The notes under the pieces are model-generated. The model was given only the letters and a program-made list of their open reading frames with translations, was not told where the DNA came from and did no database searches. Below are positions 1 through 5,847 of a stretch of 12,869 nucleotides of DNA, piece after piece (the first letter of the stretch is position 1; every line of letters begins with the position of its first letter). A program made the position numbers and the translations under genes. The stretch covers positions 1 to 12,869 of the forward strand of contig JAGQGA010000086.1 of assembly GCA_020432595.1 (NCBI GenBank). The letters are read 5' to 3'. The DNA comes from Anaerolineales bacterium. Its GTDB lineage: Bacteria > Chloroflexota > Anaerolineae > Promineifilales > Promineifilaceae.

Positions 1-1
1 T

Positions 2-544
2 GTCACCGCCGCCCTGCGCTTTTTGGAGGTCGCCATTCCCGGCCCCGGCGGCTTTTCCCCCATCTTCGCCCCCATCATTTTATGCGGCTATGTCTTTGGC
101 GGGCGGTTTGGCTTTTTGCTAGGGGCGATGACGCTGCTGGTGTCGGGGCTGATCACTGGTGGCATTGGGCTGTGGCTGCCGTATCAAATGTTTGCTGCTG
201 GGTGGGTGGGGTTGACGGCCGGCTGGCTGCCAAAATTGACCCAGCCGCGCCGCGAACTGCTGCTGTTGGCCGCATTTGGTTTTGGATGGGGGCTGCTTTT
301 TGGGTTCATCATGAACCTCTATTTTTGGCCGTTTGTGGCTGGCGATCCGGCACTCAGTTGGCAACCGGGGGCGGGGTTGCTGGCTGGCGTGACCCGCTAC
401 ACTACGTTTTATATCGCCACCTCGCTGCTGTGGGACGTGGCGCGGGGTGGGGGGAATATGCTGCTGCTGCTGGTGCTGGGCACGCCCACGCTGCGAGCCT
501 TGCGCCGCTTTCGTGACCGCTTTGGTTTTGAGGTGGTGGGTTGA
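2..544 (+). CDS. ECF transporter S component (5'-partial), probable vitamin/corrinoid binding subunit
   Basis: Substrate-binding membrane subunit of an energy-coupling factor (ECF) importer. The reading frame is open from base 2, so the true start lies before the window; the TTG at 23 is internal. About 180 residues are visible, almost entirely hydrophobic. They include a segment reading FSPIFAPIILCGYVFGGRFG, then a G-rich helix and LPYQMFAAGWVGL, a central helix (LLLLAAFGFGWGLLFGFIMNLYFW), and a last helix ending in the basic tail RALRRFRDRF. This pattern fits the S-component family encoded with EcfT and a fused EcfA in Actinobacteria and Chloroflexota. It is followed by ecfT and ecfA on the same strand, which secures the assignment to an ECF system. 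The substrate is not readable from the sequence; the downstream cob(I)alamin adenosyltransferase makes cobalamin the best guess. Confidence 0.8.
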   Translation, partial: VTAALRFLEVAIPGPGGFSPIFAPIILCGYVFGGRFGFLLGAMTLLVSGLITGGIGLWLPYQMFAAGWVGLTAGWLPKLTQPRRELLLLAAFGFGWGLLFGFIMNLYFWPFVAGDPALSWQPGAGLLAGVTRYTTFYIATSLLWDVARGGGNMLLLLVLGTPTLRALRRFRDRFGFEVVG

Positions 545-555
545 AGAAGCATTTA

Positions 556-717
556 CCGCAGAGGGCGCAAAGAGCGCAGAGAGAAAAGAGGGAGGAAGCT
601 TTCGTTCGGAGAAGTAGACTGTCATTCCCGCGAAAGCGGGAATCCAGGCGTATGGATTCCCGCGAAAGCGGGAATGACAACCAGAGAAAATCTTTGCGCC
701 CTCTGCGCCCTCTGCGG
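556..717. repeat. Nested composite inverted repeat between S component and ecfT
   Basis: Outer arms at 556-581 and 692-717 are inverted copies of a 9-nt-period sequence (CCGCAGAGGGCGCA... against ...GCGCCCTCTGCGG), matching at about 23 of 26 positions. Inside lie two units, 621-646 and 653-678. Each is itself a hairpin ATTCCCGC-GAAA-GCGGGAAT flanked by GTC/CCA, and the two are inverted relative to one another. The core matches the ATTCCC-N8-GGGAAT form known as dRS3 in Neisseria. This fills nearly all of the 196-bp gap; short ORFs reading through it are not credible genes. Confidence 0.85.
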
Positions 718-740
718 TTCAAAAAAAACGAGGTGGCGGC

Positions 741-1733
741 ATGAAGCTGGACGCTCGTGCCTGGGTGGTGTGGGTGGCGGCGTTGCTGTTGCTGGTGCTG
801 ACCACGCGCAATCCGCTTTATTTGCTGCTGCTGTTGTTGGTGACGCGAGCGGTGGCGGCTCACTTTCCAGCTGGCAGCTTTGCGCTGCCGTTGGGACGGT
901 TGGCGGCGGTGATTTTGCTCTTTTCGACGCTGTTTAACTGGCTGCTGGCCCACAGTGGGCAGACGGTGCTGCTGACGCTGCCCGCGTCGTGGCCGTTGGT
1001 GGGGGGACGGTTGGCGCTGGAAACGGCCGTTTTTGGCTTCAGCAATGGCCTTCTCTTGCTCACCCTGCTGGCTCTGTTTGCCACCTTTAGCCAGGTGGTG
1101 GCGGCGGGGGAGCTGGTGCGGCTGACACCACGGGCATTGGTTGATTTGGGGCTGGTGCTGCTGATTGCCCTCACCTATTTGCCGGAGACGGTGCGGCAGC
1201 TTCAGCGCATTCGGGAGGCACAGGCGATTCGCGGCCACCGGCTGCGCGGCTGGCGCGATTGGCGGCCGATTGCCCTGCCGCTGCTGGTGGGCGGGCTGGA
1301 ACGGGCGATGAATTTGGCCGAGGCGATGGTGGCGCGGGGGTATGGGGCGACGATAAGCGTGGGGCAGCCATTGGCAATTCGGCTGCTGCTGACGCTGGGG
1401 CTGGCGCTGGGGTTGGCTGGCTGGCTGCTGACGTTTTGGTGGGCGTGGCTGGGGTGGCTGCTGCTGCTGCTGGGGTTGGGGGGATTAACGGCCGTTCTCT
1501 ACCAGCAAGGCCAGCGCATTCAAACCACCCGTTTTCGCCCGCACCGCCGGGGGTGGCGGGAAACGGTGGTGGTGATAACGGCCGTTTTTCCCCTGCTGCT
1601 CCTCCTCATCCCCTGGCCCTTCCTCCCCCCCGACCTGTTGTTCTACACCCCCTACCCAAAGGCGGTGCTGCCGACTTTTACGCCCTGGGCGGGGTTACTG
1701 TTGACGTTGTATTTGGCTCCGGCGTTGGTTTAG
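741..1733 (+). CDS. ecfT: ECF transporter transmembrane component EcfT
   Basis: Scaffold membrane subunit of the ECF importer, which couples ATP hydrolysis by EcfA to movement of the S component. The 330-residue protein has alternating hydrophobic helices through residues 8-150. It carries the two diagnostic Ala-Arg-Gly type coupling motifs, AIRG at about 162-165 (in REAQAIRGHRL) and ARG at about 198-200 (in AEAMVARGYG), which contact the ATPase grooves in this family. Beyond residue 210 there is a second hydrophobic block and a further C-terminal segment, making it longer than the usual 250-270 residues, as also happens in versions paired with fused ATPases. ATG at 741 follows GAGGTGG, a plausible ribosome binding site. 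Three AACGGCCGTT palindromes lie within the gene. It is followed, after a perfect hairpin, by ecfA. Confidence 0.9.
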   Translation: MKLDARAWVVWVAALLLLVLTTRNPLYLLLLLLVTRAVAAHFPAGSFALPLGRLAAVILLFSTLFNWLLAHSGQTVLLTLPASWPLVGGRLALETAVFGFSNGLLLLTLLALFATFSQVVAAGELVRLTPRALVDLGLVLLIALTYLPETVRQLQRIREAQAIRGHRLRGWRDWRPIALPLLVGGLERAMNLAEAMVARGYGATISVGQPLAIRLLLTLGLALGLAGWLLTFWWAWLGWLLLLLGLGGLTAVLYQQGQRIQTTRFRPHRRGWRETVVVITAVFPLLLLLIPWPFLPPDLLFYTPYPKAVLPTFTPWAGLLLTLYLAPALV

Positions 1734-1735
1734 TG

Positions 1736-1788
1736 GAGATTGGAGATTGGAGATTGCCAACCTTCATCAATCTCCAATCTCCAATCTC
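1736..1788. repeat. Perfect 21-bp hairpin of GATTGGA heptads
   Basis: The arms 1736-1756 and 1768-1788 are exact reverse complements with an 11-nt loop. Each arm is three tandem copies of a 7-nt unit (GATTGGA on the left, TCCAATC on the right). It lies between the ecfT stop (1733) and the ecfA start (1798), directly upstream of a start codon with no recognisable Shine-Dalgarno, so the folded RNA could affect ecfA translation. There is no T-run after it, so it is not a classic terminator. Confidence 0.9.
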
Positions 1789-1797
1789 GTGTTTGCA

Positions 1798-2727
1798 ATG
1801 ATTCAGATCAACCACCTCACCTACACCTACCCCAACCAACTCGCCCCCGCCCTGCAAGACATTTCCTGGCGGGTAGCGGCGGGGGAGTTTGTGCTGCTGA
1901 CCGGGCCGTCGGGGTCGGGCAAAAGCACGCTGCTGCGCTGTTTGAATGGGCTGGTGCCGCATTTTAGCGGCGGCAAGCTGGCGGGGCAGGTGGAGGTGGC
2001 GGGGGTGGATGTGGTGGCGGCGGGGCCACGAGCGTTGAGTCGGCGGGTGGGGTTTGTGATGCAAAGCCCGGAGGCGCAGGCGGTGCTGGATGAGGTGACG
2101 GGGGAGATTGTGTTTGGTATGGAGCAGGCGGCGGTGGCTCCGGCGGAGATGGCGCGGCGGCTGGAGGAGGTGCTGGAACTGTTGGGGTTGGTGGGGTTGC
2201 AGAAACGGCCGTTGCTCACCCTCTCCGGCGGTGAACGGCAGCGCGTTGCCATTGCCGCCGCCCTTGCCCTGCGCCCACAGCTTTTGCTGCTGGATGAACC
2301 GACCAGCCAGCTTGACCCCGAAGCGGCCGACGAGTTGGTGGCGGGGCTGGTGCGGCTGCGGCGGGAATTGGGGCTGACCATTATTTTGGCCGAACACCGG
2401 CTGGCGCGGCTGCTGCCGGTGGTGGATCGTGTTGCCTATATGGAGGCAGGGCAGATTGTGGCCGACGGTGCGGTGCAGGAAGCGCGGGGCGTGGGGCGTG
2501 AGGAATCATCCGCGTTTGTCCGCGTTCGTCCGCGTCCTATTGTGGAAGAAGCAGTGTTGGATGTGCGGAGGATGGTCGTGCGGTACGGCCAGGTGGAGGC
2601 GGTGCGTGGGGTGGATTTGACGGTGGGGCGGGGGGAGGTGGTGGCGGGGGAGGGGGGGGGGGAAGAGTTCGTTGTTGAAGGGAGTGGTGGGGTTGCTGCC
2701 GCTGGCGGGGGGGGAGGTGTGGATTAA
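1798..2727 (+). CDS. ecfA: ECF transporter ATP-binding protein, N-terminal ATPase domain (frameshifted fused EcfA)
   Basis: First nucleotide-binding domain of a two-domain energy-coupling ATPase. From the ATG at 1798 it shows Walker A GPSGSGKST (residues 36-44), Q-loop Gln at 89, signature LSGGERQRV (142-150), Walker B LLLLDEPTS (162-170) and switch His at 200, so the domain looks catalytically intact. After residue 230 a linker encoded by a GTCCGCGTT-type repeat leads into the start of the second domain (VRYGQVEAVRGVDLTVGRGEVVA). The frame then runs into low-complexity G-rich DNA and stops at 2727. The homologous continuation (GKSSLLKG...) is in the next frame. The ATG at 1798 is preferred over an upstream in-frame start at 1747 because the latter would translate the hairpin repeat. 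No clear ribosome binding site precedes it. Confidence 0.85.
   Translation: MIQINHLTYTYPNQLAPALQDISWRVAAGEFVLLTGPSGSGKSTLLRCLNGLVPHFSGGKLAGQVEVAGVDVVAAGPRALSRRVGFVMQSPEAQAVLDEVTGEIVFGMEQAAVAPAEMARRLEEVLELLGLVGLQKRPLLTLSGGERQRVAIAAALALRPQLLLLDEPTSQLDPEAADELVAGLVRLRRELGLTIILAEHRLARLLPVVDRVAYMEAGQIVADGAVQEARGVGREESSAFVRVRPRPIVEEAVLDVRRMVVRYGQVEAVRGVDLTVGRGEVVAGEGGGEEFVVEGSGGVAAAGGGGGVD
2507..2541 (+). repeat. 9-nt-period repeat tract inside ecfA linker
   Basis: Three imperfect tandem copies of a GTCCGCGTT-like unit lie in frame in the region joining the two ATPase domains, encoding the low-complexity stretch AFVRVRPRP. The style resembles the intergenic 9-nt-period repeats elsewhere in the window and not the flanking coding DNA. 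Confidence 0.65.
2652..2662 (+). other. G11 homopolymer at the ecfA frameshift (Walker A of second ATPase domain)
   Basis: Eleven consecutive G, preceded by GGCGGGGGA, lie where the second domain's P-loop should be. Upstream sequence is in frame 1 and downstream GKSSLLK is in frame 2. Compared with the family spacing between the conserved E-V-V-A strand and GKS, about 8 nt are missing, so more than a single slipped G is involved. A sequencing or assembly collapse, a real mutation and a phase-variable tract are all possible. Confidence 0.75.
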
Positions 2728-3277
2728 CGGCCGTTCTACCCAAAACCGCGCCGTGGCCGAACTTTGCCGCGAGGTGGGCTACCTGCCGCAAAACCCCGAT
2801 GATTTGCTCTTTGCCGAGTCTGTGGAGGAGGAGTTTCTGGTGACGCTGCGGAATCATGGATTGCTTGGGAGCGAGGAGGATAATCAAAGATTTCACAGAT
2901 TTCGCAGATGGTGGCAACGTCCCACGCCCCACACCCCACGCCCGACGGATGAGGCCTTTGCAACCATTGCTACGTTGTTGCAGCAGTTGGGATTAACGGC
3001 CGTTTCCCAACACTACCCCCGCGACCTGTCCGTGGGGCAACGGCAGCGAGTGGCGTTGGGGGCGGTAACGGTCACGCAACCAGGGCTGCTTCTGCTAGAT
3101 GAGCCGACGCGGGGGCTGGATGGTGCGGCCAAAGAAGCCTTGGTGGAGATTTGGCGCGGCTGGCAGGCGGCAGGGATGGGGATTTTGCTGGTGACACATG
3201 ATGTAGAATTGGTGGCGGCGGTGGCGGACAGGGTGGTGGTTTTGGCAGCGGGGCAGGTGGTAGATAAGGTGGATTAA
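2663..3277 (+). CDS. ecfA: ECF transporter ATP-binding protein, C-terminal ATPase domain (frameshifted fused EcfA)
   Basis: Second nucleotide-binding domain of the fused EcfA, in a different frame from the first. Read from the AAG of the P-loop at 2663, it begins KSSLLKGVVGLLPLAGGEVWING and continues with Q-loop region GYLPQNPDD, signature LSVGQRQRV (Val replacing the first Gly), Walker B LLLLDEPTRGLD and switch His in LLVTHD. A TTG at 2672 could serve as a start, but no ribosome binding site supports independent translation, so this is most likely the rest of the same gene. Between the VEEEFLVTLRNHGL helix and DEAFATIATLLQQLGL there is an insertion of about 27 residues (rich in R, H, W and P) encoded by repeat DNA at 2881-2943. 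With the first domain the intact product would be about 490 residues, like YkoD-type dual ATPases. Confidence 0.8.
   Translation, partial: KSSLLKGVVGLLPLAGGEVWINGRSTQNRAVAELCREVGYLPQNPDDLLFAESVEEEFLVTLRNHGLLGSEEDNQRFHRFRRWWQRPTPHTPRPTDEAFATIATLLQQLGLTAVSQHYPRDLSVGQRQRVALGAVTVTQPGLLLLDEPTRGLDGAAKEALVEIWRGWQAAGMGILLVTHDVELVAAVADRVVVLAAGQVVDKVD
2881..2943 (+). repeat. In-frame repeat insertion within second EcfA ATPase domain
   Basis: An AGATTTCAC/AGATTTCGC 9-nt-period tract (2881-2910) is followed by a CCCACGCCCCACACC-like tract (2920-2943). Together they encode about 20 residues absent from the normal ABC ATPase helical region. The base composition differs sharply from the G-rich flanks. Length and frame are compatible with continued translation. 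Confidence 0.65.
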
Positions 3278-3284
3278 CAGAATA

Positions 3285-3456
3285 GGACACAGATTTACCT
3301 GATTTACCTGATTTCTTTCTTAGGAAGTACCTATACAGGGGTCATACCCGCGAAAGCGGGTATCCATCTTCAGCCTAGGCATGGATTCCCGCCTTCGCGG
3401 GAATGACAGCCCTTTTTTATAGAGTTATATCAGGAATATCAGGCAAATCTGCGTCC
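3285..3456. repeat. Nested composite inverted repeat between ecfA and the adenosyltransferase gene
   Basis: The outer arms 3285-3314 and 3427-3456 are imperfect inverted copies of a 9-nt-period GATTTACCT sequence (about 25 of 30 positions). The inner pair, 3341-3366 and 3382-3407, is GTCATACCCGCGAAAGCGGG and its inverted partner TGGATTCCCGCCTTCGCGGG, each a hairpin with a 4-nt loop. The architecture is the same as at 556-717, but the outer arms belong to another family. It accounts for most of the 200-bp gap. Confidence 0.8.
3385..3418 (+). terminator. Possible Rho-independent terminator within repeat
   Basis: An 8-bp stem ATTCCCGC/GCGGGAAT with CTTC loop (3385-3404) is followed, after 8 nt, by a run of six T (3413-3418). 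It could end the ECF transcript, but the spacer is long and the stem is a repeat core found elsewhere without a T-run. Confidence 0.3.
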
Positions 3457-3468
3457 CATTGCTCTTAA

Positions 3469-3475
3469 AAGGTGA
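3469..3475 (+). promoter_or_regulatory. Ribosome binding site deciding the adenosyltransferase start
   Basis: AAGGTGA, four nt before the ATG at 3480. It selects this start over the in-frame ATG at 3459, whose extra residues (MLLKGEE) would come from the ribosome binding site itself. Confidence 0.7.
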
Positions 3476-3479
3476 AGAG

Positions 3480-4043
3480 ATGCCGAGATTGACAAAAATT
3501 TACACGCGGAAAGGGGACGACGGCTCAACGGGGTTGGGCGGCGGGCAGCGGGTGGGGAAAGATTCGCTGCGGGTGCAGGCGTATGGGACGGTGGATGAGC
3601 TGAACTCCTGCTTGGGGGTGGCATTGGCGCACGGACTGTGTACTCGGCTGGCGACGCTGCTGCCGACCATTCAAAATGAGTTGTTCCATCTGGGTTCAGA
3701 TTTGTGTATTCTGGAAGAAGACAAGGTGAAATATGCGATTCCTCAGATTGAAGAACGGCACGTTGTAGCGTTGGAAAAGATGATTGATGAATGCAATGAG
3801 GTTGTGGGGCCGCTGGAGAATTTTATTTTGCCCGGCGGGTCGGTGGGGGCGGCAAATTTGCACGTGGCGCGGACGGTGTGCCGCCGTGCTGAGCGTGAGG
3901 TGATTGCCTTGGGGCGGCTTGAGCCGATTGGGGCGTTTGTCATTCCCTACCTGAATCGCCTGTCGGATGCGTTGTTTGTGATGGCGCGGCTGGAGAACTT
4001 TGAGCGCGGCGTGGCGGAACCCTTGTGGGACAAGTTGGCATAA
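3480..4043 (+). CDS. pduO: PduO-type cob(I)alamin adenosyltransferase
   Basis: Transfers the 5'-deoxyadenosyl group of ATP to cob(I)alamin, giving adenosylcobalamin in the cytoplasm. The 187-residue protein is full length for the family. It shows the N-terminal ATP loop [12 protein letters not shown] (8-19), GTVDELNS (36-43), FHLGSDL (69-75), FILPGG (115-120), the catalytic helix [11 protein letters not shown] (130-140, with R131, R135, R136 and E138 corresponding to residues conserved in human MMAB) and NRLSDALFV (159-167). These motifs leave little doubt. It lies about 200 bp downstream of the ECF genes on the same strand, separated by a repeat element, and may be transcribed with them or from its own promoter. 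The pairing suggests that the ECF system brings in a corrinoid this enzyme finishes. No cobalamin riboswitch was recognised upstream. Confidence 0.95.
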   Translation: MPRLTKIYTRKGDDGSTGLGGGQRVGKDSLRVQAYGTVDELNSCLGVALAHGLCTRLATLLPTIQNELFHLGSDLCILEEDKVKYAIPQIEERHVVALEKMIDECNEVVGPLENFILPGGSVGAANLHVARTVCRRAEREVIALGRLEPIGAFVIPYLNRLSDALFVMARLENFERGVAEPLWDKLA

Positions 4044-4054
4044 GGGGGTAAAAT

Positions 4055-4121
4055 CGGTAAACAGTCATCAGTAAACAGTCATCAGTGATTGGTTATTGGT
4101 TTTACTGATTACCGATTACTG
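4055..4121. repeat. AATCAGT-type heptad repeat with tandem 14-mer
   Basis: GTAAACAGTCATCA occurs twice in tandem (4057-4070 and 4071-4084). It is followed by ACTGATTACCGATTACTG at 4104-4121, which is the exact reverse complement of the 18-mer at 5729-5746. The unit is 7 nt (AATCAGT/AATCGGT). This fills most of the 134-bp gap before the CcmD-like gene. Confidence 0.75.
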
Positions 4122-4177
4122 ACTACTGGATCATGTGATTATTTGCGTGGGATCGCTTAAAATGGAGAGGTAGAAAG

Positions 4178-4333
4178 ATGTTTGAGAGTTTACCGCTGAT
4201 TGCGGTGGTGATTATCTTGCTTTGGTTGGCTGTTTTTGTTTACTATCTCACCACGTCGCGTTCACAACAGACGTTGGAGCAAGAGATTGAAGCGTTGAAA
4301 AAAATTTTGGATGATGACGAGAAACATACCTAA
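4178..4333 (+). CDS. Small membrane protein, CcmD-like
   Basis: A 51-residue peptide starting MFESLPLIAVVIILLWLAVFVYYL. One transmembrane helix (about residues 6-24) is followed by a basic linker (TTSRSQQ) and a charged helix EQEIEALKKILDDDEK that could form a short coiled coil. This order, one membrane helix then a basic short coiled coil, is that of CcmD-family cytochrome c maturation peptides, but no other ccm gene is in the window and the family is defined by little sequence, so the name is tentative. GGAGAGG at 4164-4170 sits 7 nt before the ATG, good evidence that it is translated. Its 3' end overlaps the start of the following lipoprotein gene by 23 nt, implying translational coupling. 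Confidence 0.6.
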   Translation: MFESLPLIAVVIILLWLAVFVYYLTTSRSQQTLEQEIEALKKILDDDEKHT

Positions 4334-4988
4334 ATTTGGCCGATTGTTTGTTGTGTTCTTGCTGCTGGGGCTGCTGCTGGGTGGTTGTTCGCTGCTGCCA
4401 TCGGGCGAGGATGCGTGTGTGACGGCGGGCTCCCTGTTTGAGGATGATTTTGAGGCGGGGGATGCGTGTGGCTGGACGCTGTATAACCAGGGTGGCGTGG
4501 TGGCGGATATTGCCGACGGGGTGCTGCAAATTACCACGAGCCAGCCGGGGCAGATTGGCTGGGCGAATACGCGGCGCAGCTTTGATGATGTGGTGATTAC
4601 GGTGCAGGCGCGGCAAACGGCGGGGCCAAATAATAATGCGTATGGGGTGGTGTGTCGTTATCAGAATGCGTCGAATTTTTATCTGTTTTTGGTGAGTGGG
4701 GACGGATATTATGCCATTGGCAAATACCAGTCGGGCAGTGACCAAATTTCCTATTTAACGCCGGATGGGAAGTATCAATTTTCGGATGTGATCAACCAGG
4801 GGGTTGCGACGAACCAACTGCGGGTAAGCTGTGTGGGGAATGAGTTGAGCCTGGCGGTGAATGGGCTGTTGCTGCTGACGGTGACGGATACGACGTTTGT
4901 GACGGGTGATATTGGGTTGGGGGTGAGTACGTTTGAGCCAGGAACGGCCGTTGTTGCCTTTGATAATGTGCGGGTGACGGCTCCGTAA
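4311..4988 (+). CDS. Lipoprotein with LamG/DUF1080-like beta-sandwich domain (paralogue 1)
   Basis: A 225-residue secreted lipoprotein. Residues 1-26 form a lipoprotein signal: basic N-region MMTRNIPKFGR, hydrophobic core FVVFLLLGLLL, lipobox LGGC with Cys26 as the acylation site. The remainder is beta-rich with no obvious catalytic residues. It has blocks LFEDDFEAGD...GW, YGVVCRYQNASNFYLFLVSGDG, VINQGVATNQLRV, LSLAVNGLLLLTV and a closing VAFDNVRVTAP, the pattern of concanavalin-like domains of the DUF1080/glycoside-hydrolase-16-like type that may bind glycans. All these blocks recur in the next gene. ATG at 4311 overlaps the CcmD-like gene; ATG 4314 is an equally good start. The cell-envelope location is firm; the ligand is unknown. 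Confidence 0.75.
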   Translation: MMTRNIPKFGRLFVVFLLLGLLLGGCSLLPSGEDACVTAGSLFEDDFEAGDACGWTLYNQGGVVADIADGVLQITTSQPGQIGWANTRRSFDDVVITVQARQTAGPNNNAYGVVCRYQNASNFYLFLVSGDGYYAIGKYQSGSDQISYLTPDGKYQFSDVINQGVATNQLRVSCVGNELSLAVNGLLLLTVTDTTFVTGDIGLGVSTFEPGTAVVAFDNVRVTAP

Positions 4989-5000
4989 GAAGGGATTGAA

Positions 5001-5051
5001 GATTGGCGATTGGAGATTTAAGGTTTCCAATCGCCAATCTCTAATCGCCAA
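5001..5051. repeat. GATTGGCGATTGGA inverted repeat between lipoprotein genes
   Basis: GATTGGCGATTGGA (5001-5014) and TCCAATCGCCAATC (5026-5039) are exact reverse complements, with an 11-nt loop. A further partial copy extends to about 5055. It is the same heptad family as the hairpins at 1736 and 12348. An in-frame ATG at 4996 would translate it, so it is not the start of the next gene. Confidence 0.85.
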
Positions 5052-5070
5052 TCTCCATTTGGGTAAGAGC

Positions 5071-5727
5071 ATGAAGCGAATAATGACCTGCCTGTTGGTG
5101 CTGTTGCTGGTGGGCTGCGGGGGCGGCGAGGAGCAAGCTGATGTGGCTCGGCCACAACTGGATGCCAATACGCTGTTTTATGACAATTTTGCGCCGGGGC
5201 AGACGGGGGCGTGGCTGTTGGAGCAGGATGAGGTGGGGAAAACGGCCGTTCTCAACGAACAGCTTATCATCGAAATCAACGCGCCTAACACTGTGCAGTA
5301 CAGTGCCTTGGCTAATGAGTTGTTTGACAATTTTACGCTGACGGTGGACGTGAGCCAGCTTCAGGGGAGCCTGGACAGCAGCTATGGGGTGCTGTTTCGC
5401 ATGGTTAGCCCGGAGCAGTTTTACCGCTTTGCCATGACCGGCGAGGGAACGTTTGTGGTGGAGCGGCGGGATAACGGCCGTTGGCTGCGTCTGAGCGATG
5501 ATTGGCCGATTGCGCCGCCTATTAACCAGGGGCTGAATGTGGCGAATGAGATCAAAATAACGGCCGTTAATGACACCCTCACCTTTTTTGTCAATGGCAT
5601 CGAAGTGCAGCAGGTAACAGACAGCACCTATTCACTGGGCGGCATTGCCCTTGATGCGGGGACGTTTGGGCACACGGGGCTGCAGGTGGCGTTTGACAAT
5701 GTGCAGGTGTCGCGGGTTGGACAGTAG
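5071..5727 (+). CDS. Lipoprotein with LamG/DUF1080-like beta-sandwich domain (paralogue 2)
   Basis: A 218-residue lipoprotein. MKRIMTCLLVLLLVGC is a short signal peptide with lipobox LVGC (Cys16), followed by a flexible GGGEEQAD linker. The domain aligns block by block with the upstream gene: LFYDNFAPG..GAW for LFEDDFEAGDACGW, YGVLFRMVSPEQFYRFAMTGEG for YGVVCRYQNASNFYLFLVSGDG, PINQGLNVANEIKI, LTFFVNGIEVQQVTDSTYSLGGIAL, and VAFDNVQVSRV. This marks the two as diverged tandem duplicates. It carries three AACGGCCGTT copies. GTAAGAGC before the ATG is only a weak ribosome binding site. Function is unknown beyond an envelope-anchored beta-sandwich, perhaps carbohydrate binding. Confidence 0.75.
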   Translation: MKRIMTCLLVLLLVGCGGGEEQADVARPQLDANTLFYDNFAPGQTGAWLLEQDEVGKTAVLNEQLIIEINAPNTVQYSALANELFDNFTLTVDVSQLQGSLDSSYGVLFRMVSPEQFYRFAMTGEGTFVVERRDNGRWLRLSDDWPIAPPINQGLNVANEIKITAVNDTLTFFVNGIEVQQVTDSTYSLGGIALDAGTFGHTGLQVAFDNVQVSRVGQ

Positions 5728-5842
5728 ACAGTAATCGGTAATCAGTAATCGGTAATCAGTGGTCAGTTATCAGTGATTAGTTAAGGTAGCTGATGACCGT
5801 ATGCGGAGCAGTTGTGAAACGACATTACCGATTACCGGTATC
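5727..5842. repeat. AATCAGT/AATCGGT heptad repeat region
   Basis: CAGTAATCGGTAAT occurs in two exact tandem copies (5729-5742 and 5743-5756), followed by degenerate CAGTGGTCAGTTATCAGTGA. A reverse-oriented CATTACCGATTACCGG lies at about 5823-5838. Imperfect arms could pair across about 70 nt. This is all that is visible in the 120-bp gap before the TPR gene. Confidence 0.7.
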
Positions 5843-5847
5843 AAGAA

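Noticed and set aside
556..717. CRISPR-like array because of repeated palindromes
   Set aside because: There are no regularly spaced identical repeats with unique spacers, and no cas genes.
541..744. Short plus-strand ORF between the S component and ecfT
   Set aside because: It consists wholly of translated composite repeat and overlaps the ecfT start.
402..1238. Long minus-strand open frame opposite the S component and ecfT
   Set aside because: It is rich in Q, H, P and R, as expected from the complement of Leu/Ala-rich membrane genes, crosses the repeat element and has no conserved motif.
1678..2397. Minus-strand open frames opposite ecfA
   Set aside because: They mirror the G-rich coding strand of a gene with complete ABC motifs; composition is Q/H/P/R-rich without domain features.
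2641..2672. Programmed ribosomal frameshift joining the two EcfA halves
   Set aside because: No recognisable slippery heptamer with a downstream pseudoknot could be supported, and the P-loop also appears to lack several nt, so loss or misassembly is more likely.
3278..3479. Cobalamin riboswitch upstream of the adenosyltransferase
   Set aside because: The gap is occupied by the nested repeat; I found no B12-box-like sequence.
4248..4745. Minus-strand ORF opposite the first lipoprotein
   Set aside because: It has no ribosome binding site or motif and overlaps two better supported plus-strand genes.
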